From IMG/VR virus record IMGVR_UViG_3300027996_000030, positions 1 to 63,422 of that record: a DNA stretch of 63,422 nt, one strand, 5' to 3'. A model generated the notes under the pieces. The model had not been told where the DNA came from and searched no databases. It worked only from the letters and a program-made list of their open reading frames with translations. This document shows positions 50,110 to 58,416 of the stretch, piece after piece (position 1 is the first letter of the stretch; each line of letters begins with the position of its first letter). Both the position numbers and the translations under genes were made by a program. This DNA is from a virus.

Positions 50110-50949
50110 TCACACCAACTGGCTCAACGCTTCCTTCACTGCACCTTCCGGGTCGGCCTTGAAGTCTTGCTCCCAGACCTCGATCAACGGGATGCCCCTC
50201 TGATGCAACGCCTCGCTCTTTCGTTGGTATCTGGATGCCGTGCGTGCCTGCGAAGCATGGACAGGGCCGTTCGGGTACTTGCGGGGATCGGCGTGCCAGT
50301 AGGTTCCGTTGACCTCCAACGCCGCGCCGTGGTCGGTGAGGTAGTAGTCGATGACGCCGATGAACCGACCAGCGGAGTCACGGATGGCATGTTGGTGGTC
50401 GTAGGGGATGCCCAGAGAGTCCAACACCTCCCCCACGGCAATCTCCAGTTGGGACACCCGATTGATCCTCCCCTCGGCAATCGCTTTGGTGACGCCGATG
50501 CTGATCTTTGCTCTCACCTCGGGAGGGCACCCCTCGGTCCACCCCGGCTTGCCCGAAGGCCATCGCACGGGAACCTTCCCTGTACGACCTTTCACAGCCG
50601 CCCAGCGGACGGCATTGACCTCTCGCATCCTTTCCGCTTGCGCGACACGCACGGAGCCGGGGATGTTGTAGGGGGTCGTGACCTCACGACCCACAAGCCC
50701 CGTGGAGCGAGCCTTGTAATGGCACTCGCGGGAGCACAGAAGCGCCCCACTCTTTGCCTTCACATGAGAGGGGCTGCGGCTGACAGGCTGTCCGCACACA
50801 CCACACGGACCCGTGACCTTCCTGTCCTTCTTCGCTCCCCGGAGAGCGTAGGAGCACTTGCGGGAGCACGTTGTCTGCCGCCCATGCTTCAACCGCTTGG
50901 GGTCGGCTTTGTAGACGACGGAGCAGACCGGACACATTCTTTCAATCAT
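50110..50949 (-). CDS. Homing endonuclease, zinc-finger and Vsr-like nuclease fold
   Basis: The 279-residue protein has two or three Cys pairs in its first 75 residues (CPVCSVVY...CSRKC, CGVCGQ...CSREC), a NUMOD-like basic middle (ISIGVTKAIAEGRINRV) and a C-terminal nuclease domain: RFIGVIDYYL (Asp), ALEVNGTYWHADP near 213 and GIPLIEVWEQDF near 258. This is the Vsr-type pattern of phage homing endonucleases. It lies opposite to its neighbours between two copies of a 51-bp repeat inside a damaged methyltransferase locus, a typical sign of a mobile insertion. No ribosome binding site is clear. Confidence 0.8.
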   Translation of the reverse strand: MIERMCPVCSVVYKADPKRLKHGRQTTCSRKCSYALRGAKKDRKVTGPCGVCGQPVSRSPSHVKAKSGALLCSRECHYKARSTGLVGREVTTPYNIPGSVRVAQAERMREVNAVRWAAVKGRTGKVPVRWPSGKPGWTEGCPPEVRAKISIGVTKAIAEGRINRVSQLEIAVGEVLDSLGIPYDHQHAIRDSAGRFIGVIDYYLTDHGAALEVNGTYWHADPRKYPNGPVHASQARTASRYQRKSEALHQRGIPLIEVWEQDFKADPEGAVKEALSQLV

Positions 50950-50950
50950 T

Positions 50951-51001
50951 GGAGACTCGCATGAGTAAAGGAGATTCAGTCCGTAGGGCTGTTCAGACCC
51001 T
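50951..51001 (+). repeat. 51-bp direct repeat, right copy
   Basis: Identical to 50016-50066. Here the repeat leads into the intact start of the DPPY methyltransferase fragment, so this copy is likely the original 5' end. Confidence 0.9.
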
Positions 51002-51092
51002 TCGCTTGCGGCACGGCGACTGCGTTGAGGTCTTGAAGGAACTTGACGAAGCCAGTGTCGGAGCGTTGGTGTCTGATCCGCCCTACGGATAG
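50961..51092 (+). pseudogene. DNA methyltransferase N-terminal piece ending at an in-frame stop after DPPYG
   Basis: The frame MSKGDSVRRAVQTLRLRHGD to SDPPYG is the start of an amino-methyltransferase with its catalytic DPPY motif. A TAG follows directly. In relatives the text continues GLEFMGKKWD; here 12 extra bases (ATAGTACCACGG) stand between the GG and the CCTTGAG codons, flanked by ACGG. Removing them restores one open frame with 51111-51659. Confidence 0.75.
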
Positions 51093-51110
51093 TACCACGG
51101 CCTTGAGTTC

Positions 51111-51659
51111 ATGGGCAAAAAATGGGACCGTCTCGACTGGACGGACGGGGGTGGCATGATGGGTGTCGGCATGGGAGGCCGGGAGATTCCTTGGCCGTCC
51201 TACTCTGGCACCGGAGCAGCGGGCACCGCGAACGCGACCTGTGCGACCTGTGCTGGTCGGATGCGAGGTGGGAACAAGTGTTCCTGCGACAAGCCCGATT
51301 GGCGGGTGAAGGGACAACCTCTCAACCTGTCGGCCAACGCGGAAAGGATGCGTAAGCAGCAGGACTCACATCGCATCTGGCTCACCGAGGCGTACCGTGT
51401 CCTTCGACCAGGGGGTGTGATCAAGGCGTTCTCTGGCACGAGGACGTTTCACCGGATGACCGCAGCGATGGCCGAGGTTGGGTTCGTTGATATGTCAGTT
51501 TCTTGCTGGGTTTACGGTTCTGGATTCCCAAAATCTATGAACATCGGCAAGGCACTGGACAAGGCATCCGCTACCGAAGCAGCCCAACAGTGGACCGGCT
51601 ATGGCACCGCCTTGAAACCTAGTTGGGAACCTGTTTGTGTGGGGAGAAAGCCAGAATGA
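51111..51659 (+). CDS. DNA methyltransferase fragment: central part
   Basis: The 182-residue frame continues the DPPY piece: GKKWDRLDWTDGGG, a Cys-rich insert (CATCAGRMRGGNKCSC), LTEAYRVLRPGGVIKAFSGT, MSVSCWVYGSGFPKSMNIGK and GTALKPSWEPVCVGRKP. It breaks off exactly where the fragment at 49410 would continue (RKPLSEGT). The two halves are thus in reversed order on the DNA. It ends overlapping the delta subunit gene. Without an AdoMet-binding motif it is unlikely to be an active enzyme on its own. Confidence 0.7.
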   Translation: MGKKWDRLDWTDGGGMMGVGMGGREIPWPSYSGTGAAGTANATCATCAGRMRGGNKCSCDKPDWRVKGQPLNLSANAERMRKQQDSHRIWLTEAYRVLRPGGVIKAFSGTRTFHRMTAAMAEVGFVDMSVSCWVYGSGFPKSMNIGKALDKASATEAAQQWTGYGTALKPSWEPVCVGRKPE

Positions 51660-52666
51660 GAATCGCATGGAAAACCAAGGGACCGCCCCCGGTGATGATG
51701 GTGTCGGGTGACGATTATTTCTTGCGGCGTCGTGCTGTGCGCCACCACGTCATGCAGGCACACAAGAACGGCTACGAGGTTGTCCATGCGGGGTCCGATG
51801 GCGAAGTCATCGACACCATCTCGATGGGATCGACGTTTGGACAGCCAACGCTGATCATCGTGGGTCCAAAGGATTTGACCGTTGAGACGGTCGAGGCGTT
51901 GATCGCAGATGCGCCTCCCAAGGTCAGCATTCTCATTGAGGTGGTTGGCACGCTGAATGAGAAGAAGATGCCTTCTACGGCCCTGGTTCACGGAGCCTAT
52001 CAGATCGCCTTTGATCTCCCAGTCAAGAGAAAACTGGTTGCAACGCGAGCGGCCAAGTTTGCTGCACACGAAGCGGACTCACTTTTTAACGCCAAAGGGA
52101 CACTGAACGAGAAGTTGGCTCAGGCTGTCGTCCGTGCGGTCGGAACGGATCTTGGAACGATCTCCTTTGAGATCCTGAAAGCGGTGGCACTGGTGAAGTC
52201 CCGTGGGGAGGCTCCGGTGATCACGGTGGGTGTTCTCCGTACAACGCTGCGGGCTTCAGCGGCGGCGGACATGCAACCGCTTCGGGACGCTCTTGCCTTT
52301 GCCGACGAGATCGGCAGCGCGAAGGCGTTGGACAAGATCCACAAGAAATCCGTGTCTGACCCGACAATGCTCTTGCTTCGGGCGCGAGGTGGCCCCGCTG
52401 ATCTCGCGTATCAATGGCTTCGATGTTCGCTGATGTTGGAGCGCGGTTTTGATGCTCCCGCCATCGCATCCTCTATCGGTGCTCCCGAGTGGGCCGTGGG
52501 CCGCGAGATCATCCCCGCTGCAAAACGCTGGGGAAAAGAAAACTTGATGAATCTTGTGCGGGACCTCGCACATGCAGATCGCGGCGTTCTGCACGGAGTC
52601 CCCTCCCCGTGGGTAGCCTGTGAAACTGCCTTGCTCCGAGGCTGCCGTTCGGTAGCGAACCGATAG
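51656..52666 (+). CDS. holA: DNA polymerase III clamp loader delta subunit-like
   Basis: The 336-residue protein starts at ATG 51656, with GGAG 9 bases upstream and overlapping the methyltransferase fragment. It begins VMMVSGDDYFLRRRAVRHHV, the delta signature (a dimeric YLxxR region), followed by QPTLIIVGPKDLT, SILIEVVGTLNEKK and a helical collar with LLLLRARGG-type helices. Delta opens the sliding clamp. Its length equals that of bacterial HolA. Homology is by pattern and context, and low sequence conservation is normal in this family. Confidence 0.7.
   Translation: MRIAWKTKGPPPVMMVSGDDYFLRRRAVRHHVMQAHKNGYEVVHAGSDGEVIDTISMGSTFGQPTLIIVGPKDLTVETVEALIADAPPKVSILIEVVGTLNEKKMPSTALVHGAYQIAFDLPVKRKLVATRAAKFAAHEADSLFNAKGTLNEKLAQAVVRAVGTDLGTISFEILKAVALVKSRGEAPVITVGVLRTTLRASAAADMQPLRDALAFADEIGSAKALDKIHKKSVSDPTMLLLRARGGPADLAYQWLRCSLMLERGFDAPAIASSIGAPEWAVGREIIPAAKRWGKENLMNLVRDLAHADRGVLHGVPSPWVACETALLRGCRSVANR
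52650..52666 (+). promoter_or_regulatory. Late-motif-like variant before ribonucleotide reductase
   Basis: CGGTAG, five bases, CGATAG, ending at the stop codon of the delta gene and 93 bases before the reductase start. It resembles variant copy 7. It may be chance because it is coding sequence. Confidence 0.3.
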
Positions 52667-52759
52667 ACCTTACCTATACAAGTGGCCCCCACCTCACCGT
52701 AAACCGAACGACGAGGAGCGCCGCGTAGCCGCTGGAACCCTACAGACAGGACATTAGAT

Positions 52760-54652
52760 ATGAAAGACCACGCGCTTGCAGAAACAGACAGGCTAACTGA
52801 TTTATTGTGGCGCGATTCGGACCTTCAGAGGGTGATCGACAACTCCTCGGATGAGATTTTTTTAGCTGAGGTTCCCTCCCAGGAGGTGTGTCACGGCGTT
52901 CAAATCGACCGTAGCCGAGACGAGCGGTTGACCGGGTTCGCTATGGACCTTTTGGGTGCTTACTACATGAGTAATGACGAGACTTCGCCTCAAGAGGCTT
53001 TCGCTCGTGCCGCCGTTGCTTACTGCGATGGTGATCTGAACTTTGCCCAGCGCATCTATGATTACGCATCGAAGGGCTGGTTCATGTTCGCCAGCCCTGT
53101 CTTGAGCAACGCCCCGGCTCCGGGCCAAAAGTGGAAGGCGTTGCCTGTCTCGTGTTTTTTGACCTTCGTGCCTGACACCCTGGACGGTCTGATCGCACAC
53201 ACGGCGGAGCTTCGATGGCTCTCTGTGAAGGGCGGCGGTGTCGGAGGCCATTGGTCGTCTGTTCGTTCGGTGAGCGGCAAGAGTCCCGGTCCCATTCCGT
53301 TCTTGAAGACCGTCGATGCTGACATGACGGCGTACCGACAAGGGACCACCCGGAAGGGCAGCTACGCGGCATACATCGACATCAGCCATCCAGACGTGCT
53401 GGAGTTCCTTCAAATGCGTCTGCCCACGGGTGGGGATCCCAATCGCAAGTGCCTCAATCTCCACAACGCCATCAACGTCAGTGATGCGTTCATGGAAGCG
53501 TGTCTGGAAGATCGAGAATGGAACCTGACGGATCCGGCTGACGGAGAAATCCGTGACACCATGCCCGCCCGTGATCTCTTCCAACGCATCTTGGAGGTCC
53601 GCAGCCGTACCGGTGAGCCATACCTGAATTTCATCGACACAGCGAACCGGGCGATGCCAGAACCGTTGAAGAAGCTGGGCTTGAAAATACATGGTTCAAA
53701 TCTCTGCAACGAGATCCACTTGCCCACATCGGTGGACCGAACAGCCGTGTGTTGTCTGAGCAGCCTCAATCTTGCGCTGTTCGACGAATGGAAGGACACC
53801 CCGCTGGTCCGTGATCTCATTCGGATGCTGGACAACGTGCTCCAGGTGTTCATCGACAATGCTCCTGATGAACTGACCCGTGCCAAGTACAGCGCGACCC
53901 GTGAACGGTCTTTGGGTTTGGGGGGCATGGGCTTCCACGCCTACCTTCAGAAACACATGATCCCGTGGGAGAGTGCGTCGGCAAAAGGGTTGAACCTCCA
54001 GGTTTTCCAGCACATCCAGACCGAGGCGGTGTCCGCGACGGCTGCCCTCGCTGTCGAGAAGGGCGAATATCCTGACGGGATCGGGTCCGGTCGCCGCAAC
54101 GCGCACCTTCTCGCCATCGCTCCGAATGCCAACTCGTCTATCTTGCTGGGCATTAGCCCCAGCATCGAACCGTGGAAGTCAAACGCCTATACGCACAGAA
54201 CAAGAGCCGGATCTCATCAGGTGAGGAATCCGGCTCTCGTCGATTTGTTGGATGAGCGTATCTCTGATCCCGTGGAGCGGGAAACGGTGTGGTCCAGCAT
54301 CACGACCAACGCAGGCTCCGTTCAACACCTCGACGATGCCTTGATGGATGACTGGGAAAAGTCGGTGTTCAAGACTGCGTTTGAGCTTGATCAACGGTGG
54401 GTCGTGAGCCATGCGGCAGATCGTCAGCCGTTCATCTGTCAGGGACAGTCGGTCAATCTGTTCTTCCCGGCTGGCTCTGATCGGCACTACGTCCTGATGA
54501 CCCACATCAAGGCATGGAAAGAGGGCCTGAAGGGCCTTTACTACTTGCGTACCAGCGCAGGCGTCGATGCTGACAAGGTCAGTGTGAAGGTCGAGCGGGT
54601 AGCTTTGAAGGACTACGTTGAAACCGAGGAGTGTCTGTCATGCCAGGGTTAA
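52760..54652 (+). CDS. nrdA: Ribonucleotide reductase class I, large subunit
   Basis: The 630-residue protein has all the class I alpha-subunit landmarks: Cys in LPVSCFLTF near 129, the active-site SNLCNEIHLP near 313 (Cys, Asn, Glu), the second redox Cys in CCLSSLNL near 331, the radical-path tyrosines near the C-terminus and the tail ECLSCQG for reduction by thioredoxin or glutaredoxin. It has no N-terminal ATP cone, so dATP inhibition is probably absent. It overlaps nrdB by 13 bases. It supplies deoxynucleotides for phage replication. Confidence 0.9.
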   Translation: MKDHALAETDRLTDLLWRDSDLQRVIDNSSDEIFLAEVPSQEVCHGVQIDRSRDERLTGFAMDLLGAYYMSNDETSPQEAFARAAVAYCDGDLNFAQRIYDYASKGWFMFASPVLSNAPAPGQKWKALPVSCFLTFVPDTLDGLIAHTAELRWLSVKGGGVGGHWSSVRSVSGKSPGPIPFLKTVDADMTAYRQGTTRKGSYAAYIDISHPDVLEFLQMRLPTGGDPNRKCLNLHNAINVSDAFMEACLEDREWNLTDPADGEIRDTMPARDLFQRILEVRSRTGEPYLNFIDTANRAMPEPLKKLGLKIHGSNLCNEIHLPTSVDRTAVCCLSSLNLALFDEWKDTPLVRDLIRMLDNVLQVFIDNAPDELTRAKYSATRERSLGLGGMGFHAYLQKHMIPWESASAKGLNLQVFQHIQTEAVSATAALAVEKGEYPDGIGSGRRNAHLLAIAPNANSSILLGISPSIEPWKSNAYTHRTRAGSHQVRNPALVDLLDERISDPVERETVWSSITTNAGSVQHLDDALMDDWEKSVFKTAFELDQRWVVSHAADRQPFICQGQSVNLFFPAGSDRHYVLMTHIKAWKEGLKGLYYLRTSAGVDADKVSVKVERVALKDYVETEECLSCQG

Positions 54653-55614
54653 TGGATTACAGCGTGGCATATCGCCCTTTCAAGTACCCTTGGGCGATGG
54701 ATGCCACGGAAGCACACGAGAAGATTCATTGGGGCACCTGGGAGGCAGAACTCCAGGAGGACGTAAAGCAGTGGAAGGCTGGTGATCTCACGGTGGTGGA
54801 GAAATCCCACATCACCCAGATCCTTCGGTTGTTCACGCAGAGCGATGTCCAAGTCGGAGGCAATTATTGCGACCTGTTCATCCCGAAGTTCAAGAACAAC
54901 GAGATCAGGAACATGCTCCTGAGCTTCGCCAACCGAGAAGGTGTCCACCAGCGAGCCTATGCCTTGCTCAATGACACCCTTGGATTGGCCGAGTCCGAGT
55001 ATTGGGCGTTCTTGGAGTTTGAGGAGCTTGCCGCCAAGATTGAGTTCATGCAGGACAACGACGTGTCCACGAAGTCAGGTCTGGGCAAGGCTCTTGCTCA
55101 GAGCGTGTGCAACGAGGGCATGAGTCTGTTCAGCGCGTTCGTGATGCTGCTTAACTACCAGCGGTATGGGAAGATGAAGGGCATGTGTACCGTCGTCGAG
55201 TGGAGCATCCGAGACGAGACGCTGCATGTTCAGAACATGGCCCGCCTGTTCCGGGTCTACTGTGACGAGCACCCGCGCATTGTCCGTGACGACTTCAAAA
55301 AAGACATCTACACCATGTACGAGACTGCGGTGGACCTTGAGGACAAGGTGATCGACCTCGCGTACAAGGTTGGCCCTGTCGAGGGTCTGACTGCGGGCGA
55401 GATGAAGCAGTACATCCGGTACATGGCAGACCGTCGCCTCAATCAGATCGGCTTCAAGGCCATCTACGGCATTGAAAGCAATCCGTTGCCGTGGCTCGAT
55501 TGGGTGCTCAATGGCGACACCATGAGCAACTTCTTTGAGAAGCGGGTCACCGACTATTCAGCATCGGCGTTCACAGGGACGTGGGGCTGGGATGGTGAGG
55601 CTGCGGCCAAGTAG
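54640..55614 (+). CDS. nrdB: Ribonucleotide reductase class I, small subunit
   Basis: The 324-residue protein starts at ATG 54640 with GGAG 8 bases upstream, inside nrdA. Metal-ligand motifs are visible: ELQEDVKQW near 45, FANREGVHQRAY near 95 (Glu, His and the likely radical Tyr), VCNEGMSLFSAF near 155 and WSIRDETLHVQN near 188. It houses the radical that starts the reaction in NrdA. The length is normal. Confidence 0.9.
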   Translation: MPGLMDYSVAYRPFKYPWAMDATEAHEKIHWGTWEAELQEDVKQWKAGDLTVVEKSHITQILRLFTQSDVQVGGNYCDLFIPKFKNNEIRNMLLSFANREGVHQRAYALLNDTLGLAESEYWAFLEFEELAAKIEFMQDNDVSTKSGLGKALAQSVCNEGMSLFSAFVMLLNYQRYGKMKGMCTVVEWSIRDETLHVQNMARLFRVYCDEHPRIVRDDFKKDIYTMYETAVDLEDKVIDLAYKVGPVEGLTAGEMKQYIRYMADRRLNQIGFKAIYGIESNPLPWLDWVLNGDTMSNFFEKRVTDYSASAFTGTWGWDGEAAAK

Positions 55615-55620
55615 CTTTGG

Positions 55621-57486
55621 CTACCAGATTCCTTTGAGCGCAGCTTGATGATCATCCCCAAGGCTGCCGAAAGCGTCCGAAGCCACGGCTTCACAGAAGT
55701 GCTCCTCCTCATTCTTCGCGGAGTACGCCGTCGGGAACCGCAACTCCGCCCCTCTGGTCTTGCTAAGGAAGCTGTGCAGTTGGGTCTTGCTGATCCCACC
55801 CATGACCCCATTGGGCCGCTCATAGCTGTAGGACGTGCTTGTGATCTCCTTGAGCACAGGTCGCCAACCACGCGGTGCGCCCTTGATTCGGACAGGCAGT
55901 TCATCCCCTACCTTGGGACGGGGGATCTCGACCTTCCTGTACGAGACGGCGAGGTGGTGGGATTCCCACTTTGCCTTGGCTTCGCGGGACATGAACTTGC
56001 GCCAGTAGCGGTGGCATAGCTCATGTACGAGAGAGTAGGCTTCATCGAAGCCCCACTTTGCCTTGGCCACCCGGCAATAGATGACATCCTCTCGGATGTT
56101 GTACCACGCCGCCGCATGAGCACCCGCAATCTTGCCTACCAGATAAACGTCTCCGTAGAGCACCTTCTTAATGCCGGGGACGGTTCGGTCTGATTTGATC
56201 TTCTTGGTGGCGGTTTCCAGCATCTTCTTGAACACCTCCAACTTGGACCCCGTGATCCCGATGGTGTTGTGGACCAAGAAAGGGCCAACGCGGAACAGGT
56301 CGTCTGATCCCTCTTTTTTCTCGGGCCAGGTTTTCGCTGCCTCCAAGGTCAGCAGGATCCGCTTCTCGTTGGTGCCCCACCACTTGTAGACATCCTTCGG
56401 CATGGCTCGACTGCGGGAGTAGAGTCGGTGAGCCATCTCCATCCCTTTGGCTGAACGGGCGGGGGTGGATCGGGTTCCTTGAATGCCCTCCGCGATCAGG
56501 TGTCCGCGCTGCATTAGCTCCACCCACGGCAAGTTGGCCCATCTCCTGACCACAGAATCCCCAGCGAGGCCACGCTTCTTTCCATCGGCAAGAGCCTCAA
56601 CGAACTCTTTGTGCGCTCGCTCAAACGCAGGAAGGTTAGCCGTGATGTCCTTTTCGGAGCCAGCGGCGTTGACAACCCTCGCTTCATCAGAGGTTCCCGC
56701 CGCGTAACGAGCCACTAACCATTGCAGGGCTACGCGCTCGACCCCAGCCTTGTCAAGCTGCTCACGGATGTATGCCTTGGCGGCCTCCTCCGCCTTCTGC
56801 ACCTGACGTTTCTCCGCCCGCGTGAGGTCATCCCGTATGTGCCACGGAGCCTGTGGCGCGTACCACAGGCCCTTGACATCCAGACGGAAGCGTTTGATTA
56901 CGGTGCGGTCGATGCGTGTCACGTCCAGCCGGTGTTTCAAGGCCAAGCTGGACAACAGGCTCTTCAATCTGGCGTGGGCCTGGCCTACCACCGACTTGTC
57001 GGGCCGCCTGTGCATGTCCGGGTGCCATGTGGAGGAATACTCCTGCGAGTGCATGGTTGACCGGCTGACGACCTTGATCTGGTCCATGAACTGCTCAGGG
57101 ATGAACAGTTCGGCATCCCACCCGAACGCCCCGAAGCTGACTTCGCCCGCTTCGATCTTCTCGATGGCCTGTGGGATGACGTTGTCCGCTGCCTGGTACA
57201 CGTCCCACGGGACGGTCAACGTGTAGAGGGTGAGGTTCGCGTAGCCCTTCGGACCCTTCTTCTTGTCTGCGACGTAGCCCGACCAGGAGTTGAAGATGGA
57301 CTTCTTGCTCCGGGTCGCGAACAGGCCCGCCATCCTCAGCTTCTGCGACCACCGGGGTCGGAAACGCTGGATGTTCGCCTCCGGGGAGACGTGGTACAGC
57401 TTCACCTGACGGGCGGCGACACGAAGCCATTGCAGGGCTACGCGCTCGGCTCCGTTTCCGTGGGTCCGTTTGAGGGTCTTGGGCAT
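55621..57486 (-). CDS. Virion-region protein with HExxH zincin motif
   Basis: The 621-residue protein starts at ATG 57486. The first 125 residues (VKLYHVSPEANIQRFRPRWS, then LFATRSKKSIFNSWSGYV and ELFIPEQFMDQIKVVSR) resemble small domains found in phage structural regions. Two ERVALQWL elements occur, near 16 and near 250. A zinc metallopeptidase motif YSLVHELCHRYW lies near 489, with a possible third ligand in NEEEHFCEAVAS near 600. It could cleave a virion or host protein, or act in cell entry. The gene is transcribed toward nrdB. Confidence 0.65.
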   Translation of the reverse strand: MPKTLKRTHGNGAERVALQWLRVAARQVKLYHVSPEANIQRFRPRWSQKLRMAGLFATRSKKSIFNSWSGYVADKKKGPKGYANLTLYTLTVPWDVYQAADNVIPQAIEKIEAGEVSFGAFGWDAELFIPEQFMDQIKVVSRSTMHSQEYSSTWHPDMHRRPDKSVVGQAHARLKSLLSSLALKHRLDVTRIDRTVIKRFRLDVKGLWYAPQAPWHIRDDLTRAEKRQVQKAEEAAKAYIREQLDKAGVERVALQWLVARYAAGTSDEARVVNAAGSEKDITANLPAFERAHKEFVEALADGKKRGLAGDSVVRRWANLPWVELMQRGHLIAEGIQGTRSTPARSAKGMEMAHRLYSRSRAMPKDVYKWWGTNEKRILLTLEAAKTWPEKKEGSDDLFRVGPFLVHNTIGITGSKLEVFKKMLETATKKIKSDRTVPGIKKVLYGDVYLVGKIAGAHAAAWYNIREDVIYCRVAKAKWGFDEAYSLVHELCHRYWRKFMSREAKAKWESHHLAVSYRKVEIPRPKVGDELPVRIKGAPRGWRPVLKEITSTSYSYERPNGVMGGISKTQLHSFLSKTRGAELRFPTAYSAKNEEEHFCEAVASDAFGSLGDDHQAALKGIW

Positions 57487-57536
57487 CAGCGTCTCCTGTG
57501 ACCTTAGAGGCCGATAGAAAGGAAAGTGATGCGACA

Positions 57537-57553
57537 CGGTACTTCCTCTATCG
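57537..57553 (+). promoter_or_regulatory. Late promoter-like motif on the plus strand
   Basis: CGGTAC, five bases, CTATCG, 25 bases before the gene at 57579. On the other strand only the CTATCG half (57512-57517) precedes the zincin gene, so the two genes may be fired divergently. Confidence 0.55.
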
Positions 57554-57578
57554 CTCCGCAAGGGCGTGGAGGCTTCCC

Positions 57579-58043
57579 ATGAAGCGTACAGCATCTTCGA
57601 TCCGTGTCGCCCTAGCTCATGCCCGCCGTCAAGGCAGACCCGCCGTCGCTGCCTTCTACGCTTGGGCCAAGCGCGCTGGGTACGGGACAAGCAACACGTT
57701 GAGCGTTGACGTGCCTGTAGCGTTGGACCCCCGCGAGTGGGACCGCTACGATGACCCCTATGGCCGTGACTTCAGCGATGCGCTTGCGGACCTCCGAAAC
57801 GTCGGGCGAGACATCGGTGATGGGTCCGTCTCTGACTCCACCGCAAAGAGGCAAGGCGTCAAGTTCTACGTTGAGTATGACCCTGGCACGGATGAAGAAA
57901 CCGCCCTGTACGACTTGGAAGCGGTGCTGGAACAAAAACTGAAGGAAATGGCCCGCAATGACGCGGGGTTGGCCGTCCTGATCTACGGCTTGAACAACCG
58001 AGGACGCATCAGCCTGGACCCGGAAGTGGAAGGCTGGGAGTGA
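57579..58043 (+). CDS. Small virion-region protein with basic N-terminus
   Basis: A 154-residue protein with GGAGG before ATG 57579. The N-terminus RTASSIRVALAHARRQGRPA is a basic amphipathic helix like those of other proteins in the late region; the rest is acidic with a DPREWDRYDDPYGRDFSDAL segment and a C-terminal helix-strand pair. No family is recognised. The late motif supports a virion role. Confidence 0.6.
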   Translation: MKRTASSIRVALAHARRQGRPAVAAFYAWAKRAGYGTSNTLSVDVPVALDPREWDRYDDPYGRDFSDALADLRNVGRDIGDGSVSDSTAKRQGVKFYVEYDPGTDEETALYDLEAVLEQKLKEMARNDAGLAVLIYGLNNRGRISLDPEVEGWE

Positions 58044-58059
58044 TGGGTATCGTGCCCCT

Positions 58060-58416
58060 ATGCCCGATGACTTTCAGACCGCCCGCTGCTTCGTAGAGAT
58101 CAAACTCCAGCCTGAAACTGGAGCCATGATGTCATCGCATGGCCCTCTGACCCCAGAAGATCAAGCGCGTATGGACGAGTGGCCTTCCGGGGGCCTGGTT
58201 CAAACATCCAACGCATTGTTCGTTGAAGCTCTCCGCCAAGAAACCTACGTCATGGCCATGACTTTGATCTCACGGGGCGCTGAACCCGAGAACATGACTG
58301 CCAAAGACCTGGCAGACCGCGTTCGGATGCAGGTGCTTCGGACACTAGACCACATCGGTCTAGGGGTAGCGAGGGAGGTCTTGGGTCAAGTCACCACTGC
58401 CGACGACGCGGACTAA
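58060..58416 (+). CDS. Small protein of unknown function
   Basis: A 118-residue protein 16 bases after the previous gene. The ribosome binding site is poor, so the start is uncertain. It has a beta strand with FVEIKLQPE and two helices (VQTSNALFVEALRQETYVMA). It is convergent with the next gene and overlaps it by 26 bases. Confidence 0.5.
   Translation: MPDDFQTARCFVEIKLQPETGAMMSSHGPLTPEDQARMDEWPSGGLVQTSNALFVEALRQETYVMAMTLISRGAEPENMTAKDLADRVRMQVLRTLDHIGLGVAREVLGQVTTADDAD

Noticed and set aside
50026-50964. 312-residue plus-strand frame across the homing endonuclease
   Set aside because: It starts in the duplicated methyltransferase start and then reads the antisense of the endonuclease.
50961-51092. 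Reassigned TAG codon as explanation for the stop in the methyltransferase
   Set aside because: Many normal genes here end in TAG, and the stop lies in a 12-base insertion absent from the expected protein.
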